Source of the DNA: Isoetes taiwanensis
Lineage: Eukaryota > Streptophyta > Lycopodiopsida > Isoetales > Isoetaceae
Reading direction: 5' to 3'
Assembly: GCA_021234155.1 (NCBI GenBank)
Contig: JAJEKV010000004.1
Span: 3,784,109 to 3,848,108, forward strand
DNA: 64,000 nt
Shown piece after piece: positions 45,107 to 57,549 of the stretch. Below the pieces are notes generated by a model, which searched no databases, had not been told where the DNA came from, and worked only from the letters and a program-made list of their open reading frames with translations. How positions within the stretch are numbered: position 1 is the first letter of the stretch; every line of letters starts with the position of its first letter. Both the position numbers and the translations under genes were made by a program.

Positions 45107-46345
45107 ATGACAGTCGAAGCAGTGAATGCAAGGTTGGCCCAGATGGGGAACCAGATGCAGCAATTACTCCAGTGGGCAACACCACTTATGCACGCTCAAG
45201 AATACGGACCGCCACCACCTCCACCACCACGTGGGAGGTATTGACGGAAGCACCTCGGTAAAAAAGAGAAGAAAATCAGGCCCAAGGAAAAAGGAAGAGG
45301 AAAAGAAGAGGCAAAAGGAGTCCGTCACCTTCTAGTTCTAGCACGATCCGGAGACCCCCTAATAGCGGATCGGACAGTAGTTCCGACAGTGAATCAGACG
45401 CATCACAAGGCAGGAACAAGAACAGAAGGACAGATGACTACCAAAAGAAGGTAGATAGTGCAATGAACAATGTTTGGAAGACAAGAAATTTGGGCGGTTC
45501 GGGTAAGGATAGGTCGGTATGGAGGCAAAAAGCATGGCTTGACGAGATGGAAGAATTCGGAAACTCTTATGATATGAAGGATAAGGACATAGGTAAAGTG
45601 GCAACGACAAATTTGATAGGACCAGCCAGAATATGGTGGAAAGGATATGCAAAGTCCAACAAGCTAAGAAGAAACAATTGCAAATTCAGGACCTTCAGCA
45701 AGGCATTCCGCAAGCACTATGTGCTAAGATCACACACAAGCAAAAGTGATCTGGCGAGTTTTTTGTGGTGGATCAGGGCAACTTATCAAGAGCCAAGTAC
45801 AACGAAGAATTCATGAATTTTGAGACTCAATGTACCTAGAATCACGAAAAGGCAAGCGGTAGATGGATACATTGAAGGGCTGAACATCAACATTAAGAGG
45901 TTGGTTCTAAAGCAATCAACCCAAGGACGGTCGGGGAGGCCGAGGATAAGGCTTTGAGTTTGAGGAGGCCCCAGAACTCCGGGTGACGAAACAACTACCA
46001 TTCAAAGGGAAGACAAAGGGCAGTATCAACCTAGACAAGTGACCTCTCGCCCGGCCAGGAGGCCAGCATCAAGGAAAAGCTCAAGGGAAGTCCTTTGGAG
46101 ACCGAGGCCACCAGGAAGGATCGGGAGGCAAGTCAATTAAATTTCTCCTAGACAAAGATCCCAAAGGAGAAAAGACAGAATGCATAGAAAAGAAATTGTG
46201 TTTTCGATTAAGCCCGAGGGCATAGAACATACAATTGTCCTTTTGTCATGCGGTGGCTCTAGTCAACTTGTCGATTGGGAATCACCCGGAGGGAGACGAA
46301 GAAGAAGGTAAACCAACAGAAGCCCGGACTTCATAGAAGGTGAGT
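45107..46345 (+). pseudogene. Gypsy gag (copy 2)
   Basis: Same start (MTVEAVNARL) as copy 1. The core GPARIWWKGYAKSNK is intact, but indels break the C-terminal half and the zinc knuckle region (the first Cys pair is lost near 46205). Not translatable as written. Confidence 0.75.
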
Positions 46346-49300
46346 GCAAAAAAAATGCAGCTATTGAGTCGGGGGATATTTAGAACCAAATCCACGGTAA
46401 TCTCTGAAGGAATCATAGATAGCAAGCCTTACATAGTCCCCGATAGATACAAATAGTTCCCATAATTTTGCCTCTTCAAGGCTTGCGACTCTTATGAAGA
46501 ATAAGATTTTGAAGTCCAAGCCAAGGCCAGTTAGCATGGCAAGCGGCGCCATTCGCCACACCAAGCGGAGGAGGATCAGTTTTGACATAGATCTGAGTGG
46601 AAGCAAGTGGCGATGGGCACCGGTGATTGACATCGAAAAGTGTGATCTCATAGTAGGGATGGAGTTTCTAAGGCCAGCAAAAGCTATGATAGATTGCGAT
46701 CGCAACGAAATCTATGACGGCGCGACGACAATCGATTCATCATAGTAAAAGGTAAGAAGGTAACTTCAGCTATGCAATGTATCTCTATGAAGCAGTTGAG
46801 GAAAAGCATAATAAGAAATAGGGTGGATTATATCTTGAAGCTAGAGGCAATTGAACCAAGTAAAGAGAAGGGAAGTGATGCCTAGGCCGATAGCAAGGCT
46901 CATTAAGGAGTTTTAGGATGTATTCACAGATGAAATCCGTCAACTACCACCTTATAGGGGTGTAGAGTGTGAAATCACATTAGCTCCAAATGCTAAGCCT
47001 ACCAGCAAGGCACCCTATAGATGAGCACTCCAGAGTTGATAGAGCTCAAGAAGCAGTTGCAAGAATTGCTTGAGCTCGTCGGATTCATAAGAGCAAGTGT
47101 GTCTCCTTTTGGAGCACCCATCCTTTTCGTCAAGAAGAAAGACGGATGACTTGATGGACCAGCTCCAGGGAGCAAAAGTCTTCTCCAAGATTGACCTAAG
47201 GTCGGGCTACCATCAAATAAGGATCAAGGAAGAAGATATCCATAAAACCGCATTCAGAAAGCGGTATGGGCACTATGAGTTCTGAAGTGCCTTTTGGCTT
47301 ATCCAATGCCCGGCAACCTTCATGCCTAATAAATGTATATCTTCCACGAATTCTTAGGATCTAATTTGTCATCGTATTCTTCGAATGACATCCTAGTCTA
47401 CAACAAGTCCATAGAAGAGCATTGTCAGCACTTGAGAAGAGTTTTGGAGAAGCTAAGGCGGCATTGATTGTATGGCAAGCTTTCTAAATGCCACTTCGCA
47501 ACAGGCCGAGTGGAATATTTGGGCCATGTGGTGTCATCTGAAGGGATCTCCACTGATCCGGCAAAGATAGAAGCCATAATGGATTGGCCAGCACCAAAGA
47601 ATGTCTCGGAAGTAAGAAGTTTTCTTGGTTTAGCAGGCTACTATCGTAAATTTGTAAAGGACTTCGCCAAGTGGGCATCGCATTTGTTAGACCTTACTAA
47701 GAGTAATAAGGTAAAAGATTGGAGAACGCATTGGCTAGAGAATGTTCAAGCTTCATTCGAAAAGCTCAAAGAAGCCTTAACAACAGCACCAGTGCTAATC
47801 CTACCAGATCCAAATAAGGACAAGCTAGTAGCAACTGATGCAAGTAAGCTAGCAACAGGTGGAGTCCTTATGCAAGAAGGAAGAGTGGTAGCCTACGATT
47901 CTAAGAAGTTGAATGACGCTGAGCAGCGTTATCCAACCTATGATCAAGAACTTCTAGCTATTGTGAGAGTTCTTCGTATTTGGAGGCATTATTTGCTTGG
48001 AAGGAAATTTCAGTTAGATACTGATCACCAGAGCCTCCAATACATTTTCACCCAACCACTCCTCAATCTAAGGCAAAGGAGATGGATGGAATTTCTTGAG
48101 GAATACGACTTCGACATAGTGTATAAGCCTGGTCAGTTGAACGTAGTTGCAGATGCTCTCTCCAGGAGACCTTTTGAGACAAGAATGCATTGTAATGCCA
48201 TATTAACTCTTTCGAGTGAGTATGGCAAGAAAATTGAGGAGACATTGCTATCAGATGGTGATTTCAAGGAAGTGTGGGCTAGCCTCTCTAAGGAGGCAAG
48301 AACAGATAAGGAAAGGGAGACCTTCAAACATTATAAGAAGGAAGGTAATCTCCTATACCATAAGAACAAGTTGTGTGTACCTGGATCATCGGGAGTAAGA
48401 AAGCTAATACTTCATGATACACACAACAGCCCTATAGCCAGCCATGCAGGATATATGAAGACATATTTCAAGATAAGAAGTAGTTACTTCTGGCCAGGCA
48501 TGAAGAAACAGATAGCCCAATACATTCGAGAGTGTCAGTTGTGCCAGCAGACCAAAGCGGAGCAACTCCGAATCCCAGGAGCCTTGGAGCCATTAGCAGT
48601 GCCAAATGCCAAATGGGAAGTTATAAGCATGGACTTCATCACAGCACTTCCAAGAACCGTAAGAGGCAAGGATGCTTTAATGGTGGTTATGGACAAGTTG
48701 TCCAAAATGGCACACTTTGTGCCTTGTAGGACCACGGATACGACATTAGATACTGTCGTCCTATTTGCAAAGGAGATTTCCAGACTCCATGGCATGCCTC
48801 GCGAGATTATCTTGGATAGAGATTCTAAGTTTATGAGTGCTTTTTGGCAGGATCTGTTTAGCACCATCCAGACGAAGCTCTCCATGAGCACAGCATATCA
48901 TCTGCAGACCGACGGTCAGATGGAGCGAACTAATCGAATTATTGAAGATATGCTAAGGAGTTATGTGTGGAACAAATAGTCTAAGTGGGATGATTTCATC
49001 CACTTAGTAGAGTTCACCTACAACAATACGAAGCAGGAGTCATCCCAGATGTCCCCTTTTATGATCAATTATGGGTATCAGTGTCTTACCCCAGATACAT
49101 GGCACAATCCAGTGTCAAAGGTAGAAGTCTCCCAGCAAATGCTATCAAATATGCAGCATCTGGTTGAAGAGGTAAGGGGATATTTGTTGGCAGTAAGAAG
49201 TCGGCAAAAGAGTGTAGCCGACCGTAAGGGAGTTCAAGGTAGGCGACAGTGTGTGGTTGAAGATCAAGGTGAAGCAAGCCAAGCTTCGCATAGGGAATTG

Positions 49301-49754
49301 CAAGAAGCTTGCTCCCAGGTGGGCAGGTCCTTTTAAGATCTTGGAGCGGGTGGGCACCCAGGCCTACAAGCTAGATCTTCCAGCGCACCTCAAAGTCCAT
49401 AAGGTCTTCCATGTGAGCCTCTTAAAAAGGCACAACCCAAATCCTGATGAGGTTTTGGAAACTCCAACCCTGTTGGAAATGACGGAGGAACAAGTCAAAA
49501 TTGTGTCTGAATTGCTTCTTGATAAGGCATTCAAAAAGACCAGGAGGTCTCAATTCCTCCAATATCTGGTCAAGTGGAAGCACTTGCCCATGGAAGATGC
49601 GACATGGGTATTGAAGCAGGATTTGGAGAAGCAATACCTGGACTTCATGAGGGAGTTTGATGGGCGAGTCGTCTCCGACCTTGTTGATGCCGACTTGCCA
49701 GGTGGTTGGTTTAGTGTGCCCTTAGTTAGCTTGAGTAAAGCACATGCATTGTAG
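46346..49754 (+). pseudogene. Gypsy pol with chromodomain (copy 2)
   Basis: Shares with copy 1 the RT deletion after VKKKDG and the TGA before [10 protein letters not shown]. An extra base near 47385 disrupts FFDDIL. From 47468 to 48979 it holds a 503-codon open frame, cleaner than copy 1: RNase H with [18 protein letters not shown] and [14 protein letters not shown], then integrase with HHCC and DDE residues. It stops at a TAG (48979) where copy 1 has CAG. The chromodomain frame is 49251-49754. Confidence 0.85.
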
Positions 49755-50570
49755 TTAGTAAGATGCATGTGCCAATATCTTGGACGTGAAAGCGATGATG
49801 GGATATGCCCCAAAGGCATTCCCTAGGCCAACACGCACCAAGGGTGCGCATGACCAGGAGGGCCATGTGAGAGAGGAAGTGAGGCATGGTGGGCGATGAT
49901 GGGACATCGGTCGGATGATCTCTGTGCCACGATGCGAGGGCACGCACCCGACCATAGGGGGTCATGGTGAGGTATAAGTGATCATGCGCGATGATGGGAT
50001 CGTGAACGCGTTCCTAGCTTTAAACCCTTGGGGGCATGAACCTTTGGGAGTACTTCGACAACGGTAATCGAAAGTACAAGGTAGCACTTGATCATGGGCA
50101 ATGATAGGATCATCTTAAATGGTCCTTAAGCTCAAATCCTTATGGGGCCATGATTGAGTGCAAGATAGTAGGGTAACCTTGAGCTAATAGTCCGCTCAAG
50201 GAAGTATTTAGGGGTGGTCCCTTAAAACCACAATCTTATTAACTAAACTAACGTAATGTGCTACCGTGCGTGCTTAGTGAGAAGGGAGCATCGAGGAGGA
50301 GCGCGTACGTGGGGAGATGGGGAGCCATGATTTAGACTTAAATTATGAACCCTAATAACTCTTGTAATAATGTTTTGACTTATTATAAGGAGTAACATTG
50401 TTAAGGCTATATAATTTTGTATAAGTACAAATATAGCCTATATTACTTGTTAACTGTTTAATAGGACGTTGATCATTTCAATTAAATTGAAGTTGTGTAC
50501 TTATGTTGTTTTTCTTGCGGGGTAGTGTAGGTTCGCCACCTTAGCGCAATGTTGAGGACAACATTGTCCT

Positions 50571-50582
50571 AAGGGGGGAGAA
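50571..50582 (+). other. Polypurine tract, unit 2
   Basis: AAGGGGGGAGAA directly before LTR3. Confidence 0.85.
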
Positions 50583-52212
50583 TGTGACGCCCAGGAAATA
50601 TACACTATAAATATGTATATTTCCGGTCCCTACTTCGTAGCCTTGTATACCTTAGGAAGTGCCATGGGTGCATATCTAAGTTATGTATGTAACTTAGATA
50701 ACCTTAGGATAAGACCCATGTTCCACATGGCCTTATCCTATTGGGCAACCGCCACATGGCCATATCCCATTGGAGCCACGTGTCATCCCATGTAGACCCT
50801 AACCTATATTAACCTCAACCCTAACCCTAGGCCTCTTTTCCTAGCCCTATCACCCTAGGAACCTTCTTCGCACTCGAAACCCCGTTTTCGAAAGCACCGC
50901 TTTCGTGGCATAGCCTAGTGCAGCTGCCCCCAGAGTGTGTGCACGATCTTGGAGTGAGCACGGCTTCGACCACCTCGAGGAGCATGGAGACGCCAGGAAT
51001 GGGAGGGAGCGCTTCGAGAGTAGGTATTTGGAGTAGCGTCCATAGTAGTTCATCTGGAAGTTAGCACTCCACATGGTTCAGTATGTTGTATCTAGAGTAG
51101 AGCCATCCTAGAACCCTTATTTAACATCTTGAACCCTAATCAAGGAACCCTAACGGTAAGTTGGATATGTATGATTAGGTTAAGATGTTCTTATGATGAT
51201 TATCATGATATGATGTTATGTGATGATGGTTGATCATGTTTGCTCCTCTTGCATTGGGAAGGGGGGTAGAGACCTAGTAGCCTTACTTAGTGATGCTCCT
51301 AGTTAGACCCTTTAGTTCCTATTATTATGCGGCCTGTGCATAGGAACCCGCCGGGCTAAGGAGGCTATGATGTGACTCAGCACTACACAACGGGGCTAGA
51401 GGAGATACGGAGGGAGGGTCCCTGCTGAGCGTGGCTACTGGGGACCCCATAGTGGGCTAGGCTTATGGTCGGTCATTTCGTGTGGGCCGGGCATGGGTCC
51501 GACACCTCCTGGGGCAATGGTGTTGCCCTGCCTCTCAAAAGTTGCAGGTGTTGGCCTGGCTCTTGTTTGGGGGGGTAAGTCGGGGACGAATCGTGTGTCA
51601 CCACGATTCTCTAGCCGCCCGTGGAACCTCTAGACCCTGGGAAGGGGAGATGCAAACCTTCCTGCCTCGACGGACCAGGGAGATGCAACCTGGAGTAGTC
51701 CCGATGGGTGATACCATGGGATTGCGTATCTGGAAGGCTAGAGTCATGCCAGAGCCTGATCTAGCCCATCTGCAAAGTATGCACAGGAGGGGCGGATGGA
51801 GTGGTCAACCCTAGCCATTGTCTATCGCCAGCCCCGCCATTGCTATGACTCGGTCTGCTCTATCTTGAGACCTAGCCGTCAGTCTACTTTCCCCAAGAGT
51901 CTGAGCCCTGGGTAGGAGCTCCTCATGTTTTACGGTATATGTTTATCTCTGATGGAGCTATGGATATGTGGATGTGCTACCCTTCGAGGTAGTGTGATGT
52001 ATTGTTATTGCTAGTTCTGACGATGTTTATGCTTCCGCTGTGATAGGAGCCCATAGGGGAAGGGCATGCAAGACACCTTCGTGTCCCCATCCCGCACTAG
52101 GGATGACCTGGAGTGCGTGATAGACGGAGGACCCGTGCGATCGGAGGACCGGATGGGGGATTTCCTATGGAGTGTACGGCCGGGCACCGTATATTTTGTA
52201 GGGAGCGTCACA
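50583..52212 (+). repeat. 3' LTR (LTR3, 1630 bp)
   Basis: TGTGACGCCC...GGGAGCGTCACA, full length, followed by the right target duplication. It pairs with LTR1 to define the element. Confidence 0.9.
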
Positions 52213-52217
52213 TCTCG
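52213..52217. other. Target-site duplication, right (TCTCG)
   Basis: Matches 22151-22155. Confidence 0.85.
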
Positions 52218-53330
52218 TGCTTGCAAACTTTAACACTCAACAAAAAGCCACTCAGGTTTATCTCAGGTTTAGGAAACTGGACCTCAGGTTTTTGGGACAT
52301 CAATATCTAGATAGCCTAGTCCTACAGTAAAGCGAGGGACCAACATCTACCGGAAGCCTGCTATAGGATCTACCAAAGCACATATATCAATCTGCAAGGA
52401 GCTCATGTGCCTCCTAGTTGTTTAATGTAATCTATGTTGTATCGGTTTCCTTGGCTAGTTTATTTGTGTCATTTCTTGAGTTCTATAAAGTGCCGACTAA
52501 AGAACTGATTTATAGTTCACGCATGCAGCTATCATGCTTCTTGTGCCCACTTGCAAGGTGCATGCCTGTTAAGAGCTTGCCTTACCATCTGCTGCTTGCA
52601 ATGTGCAATGTGCATGTCTGCTTGTTACCTGTGATTGACCAAAGAACATTCTATTAAAGGTTAGTAATGGTACTCGTTCAATGTCTACTGGGCCACCATT
52701 GTTGTTGCAACAGTCGGCAGGCCATGAGCCGAAGCTTATGAAAGATGGCATTCGTTAAATTTGTCTCGAAAGCTTATTGGAGGTGTAGATCACATCCACT
52801 GTTCCAAATAAGCGGATGACAACATTTGGTATTGATTGTACCTTTTGCTCTCTATCTGATCTCCTCTTTTGAACTTAGAAGCTGTTGTTGTGAACTCACA
52901 TTCTTGGGAGGTCAATCTTTAGAGTCAAAAGCTAATGCAAGTGTTTGTCTTCAGCTTATGTTTGGACATAATCTTTTTTAGTTATAATCTTTTAAGATCT
53001 GGGAGAAAATATATATTATTTAAAGGGGTTCAATGCCCCTTTAAGATTCTAAAATTTTGATTTTGTGGGGATTTAATGTCTAATAGCATAGGCACCTTAA
53101 AATTACTCAAGATTGCAGCTTAAGTTTGTTCTAGATGATTTTTAAGTGTTTTTCATTGTAAAATTTTAGGCAACGCTCTGCTGGCACTGCCAGCACACTA
53201 TCTCCATCATATAAAATTGTGGGAGAAAAAAAAAGATGAGGTGTACAGGGGCAAAAAATTCCACATCAGCAAGTTAGATTGAGATGGAGGGCCAGGATTT
53301 CTTTAGACAAATAGGGCAATTTAGTCCCTT
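52218..53330. other. Host flank, nothing firm
   Basis: Continuation of the frame broken at 22155 for about 45 codons, then AT-rich DNA without recognised features. Confidence 0.4.
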
Positions 53331-53332
53331 TT

Positions 53333-53758
53333 CTAGATGAACGAGCTTTCAGAACTCCGGCGGACATCAAGCTGAATTATACCAGGATCTTTCTTTTGCA
53401 GGTTCTTCTGCAAGTCCAATTTCGGCACATCAGGCTCGAAATTTTGCTCACAAACTAAAGTAAGGTACATGACCTGATTCGTAGGTCTCAAAACAAGGCC
53501 CTGGTTGATTCCCAGGGCAGAGCCCAGGTTCGCATACGCCGAAGCCTTTGTCGTCATCACATGGTTGATTCCCAGGGCAGAGCCCTGGTTCGCTGGTTCG
53601 CATACGCCGAAGCCTTTGTCGTCATCACAAACTGAGAATTTAACATAAGTTCTTGCAAACCATAGCTTCGGTGTGCAAATGTTGGCCGTTCTGTTGTCGA
53701 GAATTGCACTGTAAAATTTCAACGTAGTCCTCTGGGGCTTTTGGGCAGGCTTTAACAT
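53333..53758 (-). CDS. Hypothetical protein, 141 aa
   Basis: ATG-started open frame with no domain recognised. It spans an internal tandem duplication (53503-53629) which repeats a GSALGIN segment. It may be a downstream exon of the small secreted-protein gene starting at 54148 on the same strand. Coding status is uncertain. Confidence 0.3.
   Translation of the reverse strand: MLKPAQKPQRTTLKFYSAILDNRTANICTPKLWFARTYVKFSVCDDDKGFGVCEPANQGSALGINHVMTTKASAYANLGSALGINQGLVLRPTNQVMYLTLVCEQNFEPDVPKLDLQKNLQKKDPGIIQLDVRRSSESSFI
53503..53629. repeat. 60/67-bp tandem duplication
   Basis: GGTTGATTCCCAGGGCAGAG...GTCGTCATCACA is present twice; the second copy carries a 7 bp insertion (CTGGTTCG-like). Confidence 0.9.
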
Positions 53759-53954
53759 TTATTAGTCTTAAAGCGATTCTGGACAAGGAAATAAAGACCT
53801 CAATTAATTGTTTAATTTCGAAGCTCTTTGAAGATCTCTGCAAACACATGATTGTGTGACAGAGTCTACGTTTTGCAAGCTTGCTCTGCTATGGCTTTGG
53901 TTCTAAGCACATCCCTTCTCAATCTTTGCATCATAAGCTGTTTTCTAATGCATC

Positions 53955-54395
53955 ATGTCTAGTCTTCAAGCTCCGGCAGAAGATTTACCATTACTTTTGA
54001 CCCTTCTTTCCACATTAGCTTTAGCTTTTGAAGCCGCTCCAATATGCAAAACCACGAAAGCAAATTTGGGTTTGTGCAGAGGCTTTACTGAATGGCAAAG
54101 CACGAAAAGGGCGAACAAAAGAAAGCTAATAATTCTAGAAAAGGCCATGGCAAAGAGCTTGGATCAAATGCAGGAAAGAAAAAATATATATGAAGACCCA
54201 AATCCGGTCGTTTGGAACAGGCGGCGGAGCCCAGAATCCTGGGCTAAAATGCAGGTACTTGCCCACCGTACTTTGGATTCACGACGGATAGAATTTGCTT
54301 CTTCTTCATATGTCAAGTTTGTTCCGCTTTATGAACGCCCTTCAGTCCTTAAGGTTTTGGGCTGCTGCTACTACCACGCCGGTGAAGGAGCATAA
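53955..54395 (+). CDS. Alternative hypothetical ORF, 146 aa
   Basis: ATG-started frame overlapping, on the other strand, the small secreted-protein frame at 53966-54148. Hydrophobic N-terminus, basic middle, no known domain. Only one of the two is likely to be real; this one is longer but has no visible promoter. Confidence 0.22.
   Translation: MSSLQAPAEDLPLLLTLLSTLALAFEAAPICKTTKANLGLCRGFTEWQSTKRANKRKLIILEKAMAKSLDQMQERKNIYEDPNPVVWNRRRSPESWAKMQVLAHRTLDSRRIEFASSSYVKFVPLYERPSVLKVLGCCYYHAGEGA
53966..54148 (-). CDS. Possible small secreted basic protein (60 aa or first exon)
   Basis: ATG in a strong context (TTTGCCATGGCC). Residues 1-25 form a clear signal peptide (MAFSRIISFLLFALFVLCHS); the rest is Lys/Arg-rich. 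A TATA-like box lies about 40 bp upstream. The frame may end at 53966 or splice at a donor such as AATG|GTAAAT into the 53.3-53.8 kb region. Family unknown. Confidence 0.35.
   Translation of the reverse strand: MAFSRIISFLLFALFVLCHSVKPLHKPKFAFVVLHIGAASKAKANVERRVKSNGKSSAGA
54184..54191 (-). promoter_or_regulatory. TATA-like box for the 54148 start
   Basis: TCATATATATTTT on the minus strand, 36-43 bp upstream of the ATG. Confidence 0.35.
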
Positions 54396-54399
54396 TGGC

Positions 54400-56660
54400 A
54401 GCCGAGTTTTTCATTCAAACTTATGAACGAAATAAACATTAGGTGTTATAATTGATTATTATAACAGTGTTTGCCAGATTGTGGTTGGCATTTTGTGTCA
54501 TAGTATTGATTTATCTCTCTGCATCTGTCGCTTAATATCTTTGAATGCAGAGGTATAGCCTGCAAATCCAGTCAAGAGTATGATCTGGCATAGCTTTCTC
54601 CATGGCAGTCTCAGTGCTCTCAAATTCAAAGGATTTCTGTGTTTTAAACAGTTTTGTCCCTTTTCATGATTTTTTCATGATGTGGGCAATGGATTTGCCC
54701 ACCGAAATTAGCTGGCTTCATGCTTGCTGAAGATACAGAACAAAGCTTCGGGCAACCCAAAATGTAATGACGCTTTAATCAAGAAGAGGAAGAATTATGG
54801 AGGGACCAATTTGGTATCTGTTGTTTAGATCAAGAAATAAACATGAATGCTTCATCAAATTCCGCAGGTTCCTTTGCATTTTTGGGCGAAAAGATGTATA
54901 ATAGCATGCAGAGATCTGGTTTATTACTTAGACGAGGTCGCATGATCCAAGTTTGCAGAAGCAAGCTATAGCATCTCCGCATTTCATAGCCAAACAAAAA
55001 AGGAAATACAAGTTTAGTGTTGGGCTTGAGCTTCATCATAACTTAAAGGACAGAGCAATCCCATGCGAAATTAGTTCTCTGGGATCCGGTGATGATGGTA
55101 TTAGCATGGGTATTAGCAAGAGGAATCTTACAAGAGGAGAAGCCTTCAATGATATAATCTGTGTAATTCGGTTGATACTAAATGATGATGTAGCTTATGG
55201 CCGGCCGCTTAAAGCCATCTGCCCAAATCTTGATGTCTCTCTTCTTCTTCTTCTTCTCTGATGGCGTCTCTACAGCATGTGGAAGATCATATCCATATGC
55301 CACTCTTACATGCCCTCAAGCTCGTCAGATCCCATCTGCTTAAAGGTCCCTTTAATCATATAAATAAGAGTTTGGCTGAATGAATTCTGACAAGAGAGTT
55401 TAGATGGGCAACAAAAGGATTTTCGAATTTGCCCTGCTATTCTATATTAAACAAAAATCTAGTGGCTTCAAATGCCCAAGGAACTCAAATGCATCTTAGC
55501 AGTCTTCTTAAGGTTTAATCTCATTTTTATCATAAAAAATGAACTGCCTTGGGGTAAATCAAGGCAAAAACCTAATAGCTTGATACATCCAAGCAACTCG
55601 AATGCATCTTAGCAGTTCTTAAAGTTTAATGGCATTTTTAATACCACCAAATAAAGAACTCAGCATTACCTTAAGGGTTGCTCTAAAAAATGCCCACATG
55701 AAATTTCTCACCATACACACAGCAAACGTTCACATAGTCTTCATTTCGCCCACACCACTACTTCGAAAACCCCTTCGAACTATAGCGGCGGCAACGCCGC
55801 CGCAAAAATCGTTTTGTATTCTAATATAATTGAAAATTAAAAAAGAGAATCAAACTCAAAGAACAGAATGAAACAATTGAAAATCAAAGAGTACAGCATT
55901 CAAAGATTTTCCATTGATCACAGCAAAAGGTTCTCAAGTTCACATTACTAGCAAAATTCACTCCTCAAATTCACAGTTACTATCAAGATCTACTCCTCAA
56001 GAAAGGTTTGGAATTGCAGCAAACACATTCTCAACAATTGCCCTAACTTGCGAGGGATTTGCTATTGAAATCGAACGAACAACAACAATAGTTTACAGGA
56101 CAAACTTCATAACCTAGATGCACATTTCACCATATTTAATGGAGAGCAGGATAGAAAATGTGATTCTAACTATTTTTCAAAAGCATATATATAACTTGAA
56201 AATATGGCGAGTATACTTTCAAGTTTCAAGCATGGGATAAATGTGTGAACTTATTTTATTGATATAAACATTTCATCATAGCCAAGAAGAAAACGCTAAC
56301 CTATCCCAAAATTGATTGTAGCAGTAAGCATACACAAAACTCTCTGGTGCCAAGATTCCATTGAATTTGTGAAATCTCTTGTGATTCAATGGCCTCTAAG
56401 TGGTAGTTCATGCTGTCAGAATACAAACGGAGCTGAAATTGCAAAAATATGTGCATAGCATAAAAGACCTATAAAAGTCCTTGAATTTCAAAGTAGACCT
56501 ATAGTAGAATATGTAGCATAATAACATGGGGTTTTCTTTGTGTTTTTGTACGCTTTTCACTAAGGTTTTCCTATGATTTCGTGATGTATTCAAATGGATG
56601 TACTAATGTGTACATCTAGAGTGCACCATTTCTGAGCCATTGATTTTAGCCTTTTTTTTT
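54400..56660. other. Intergenic, short frames only
   Basis: No recognised gene. A GC-rich hairpin at 55785 is the only structured feature noted. Confidence 0.4.
55785..55824 (+). other. Possible third Helitron-like 3' hairpin
   Basis: GCGGCGGCAACGCCGCCGC, 17 bases, then CTAA before T. The motif resembles the two firmer Helitron ends (CTA..GC-rich..CAACG) but the spacing is longer. Confidence 0.3.
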
Positions 56661-56663
56661 TCT

Positions 56664-56777
56664 AATGGTCAACAACCAATGGCTCACAACAAAAGCCCTT
56701 TTTTTGTGCGTGTGGTGCATAATGGTCAACAACCAATGGCTCACAACAAAAGCCCTCTTTTTGTGTGTGTGGTGCAT
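56664..56777. repeat. 57-bp tandem duplication
   Basis: AATGGTCAACAACCAATGG...GTGGTGCAT twice in a row, differing by one or two bases. Confidence 0.9.
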
Positions 56778-57549
56778 AATGGGCACATGAAGGGCTTGAA
56801 GGGCGCATGTAGTGCAGTTTCCCCGCCGGCGACACATTTCTTATCATAACTTTTGATCCAGAGCTCTGTTTGAGATGATTTTTATTGTGTTGGAAAGCTC
56901 TCTCCGAGATCTTTTTGATAGTGTATGATATGGATATGTTTGGTTAAGTTATCTATGCTAAAACATCAAGTTTTCTGCTGGGTTTGGTAGGCTTTCACAT
57001 CCTACCAGCTGATTAATACAGGATTGTGCTATTGGATATTGTTTTATGGCTCATTCCGAATGAAGCTTGCAAAAAATTACCATGCATTTTTAGATTTTGA
57101 GGCTTCTAGATCCTTGTGCTAACAAGCAGAAAAGTTTTCCACTTTGGTTTCTCACCACAAGAATCCATGGAGGCCAAAGGCCGCTGTTAAATTCCAGTTG
57201 AAAAATGTTTGTGTATGGGTGTTGCAAACTTTATGACTTTCAGAATAATGGGATCAATCTGCTCTATCTTTATGGTAACTTTTACTTATGTTCTATTTGT
57301 TTTATGTGATGAAATTCAAAAGCTACAGGTGATGAAAGCCTCAAATGAATTCTAGTTTTTTTCTGGTTTGAATTCTAAAATTTGTGTCACATCCGGGGGG
57401 GGGGTTGACGTCCCTAAGGCCCCGAAGGGGCCAAAATTTTTTTTTTGCAACACAAACCATTAACATCCAACATATAAAAATTAAATCCCCCAACACATAA
57501 CAACCAACACATAACAGCCATTGACATTAACAACCAACACATAACTACC

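Larger units (their letters stand above)
38381..51387 (+). repeat. Tandem duplicate of 25345-38380
   Basis: Second copy of array, extra ORF, gag, pol, 3' region and first half of the LTR, in the same order and orientation. About 13.0 kb; differences from the first copy are clustered, many at CAG/CTG. Confidence 0.88.
22156..52212 (+). mobile_element. Giant chromodomain Ty3/gypsy retrotransposon with internal tandem duplication
   Basis: A 30 kb insertion bounded by LTRs starting TGTGACG and ending CGTCACA, with 5 bp target duplications. Order: LTR1, primer-binding site, histone H3-like frame, repeat array, leader repeats, extra ORF, gag, pol with chromodomain, polypurine tract, partial LTR2, then a second copy of array-to-pol, polypurine tract and full LTR3. 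Segment 25345-38380 recurs at 38381-51387 (offset 13,036 bp at the left). LTR2 matches LTR3 better than LTR1, so the duplication ran from inside the array to the middle of the 3' LTR after insertion. The chromodomain behind the integrase places it among the chromoviruses; the clade is not resolved. Both units lack part of the RT, so it is non-autonomous. Confidence 0.88.

Noticed and set aside
56646-56847. Overlapping frames near 56.7 kb with a repeated MHHTHKKRAFVVSHWL segment
   Set aside because: They come from a 57 bp tandem duplication and occur in several frames on both strands.
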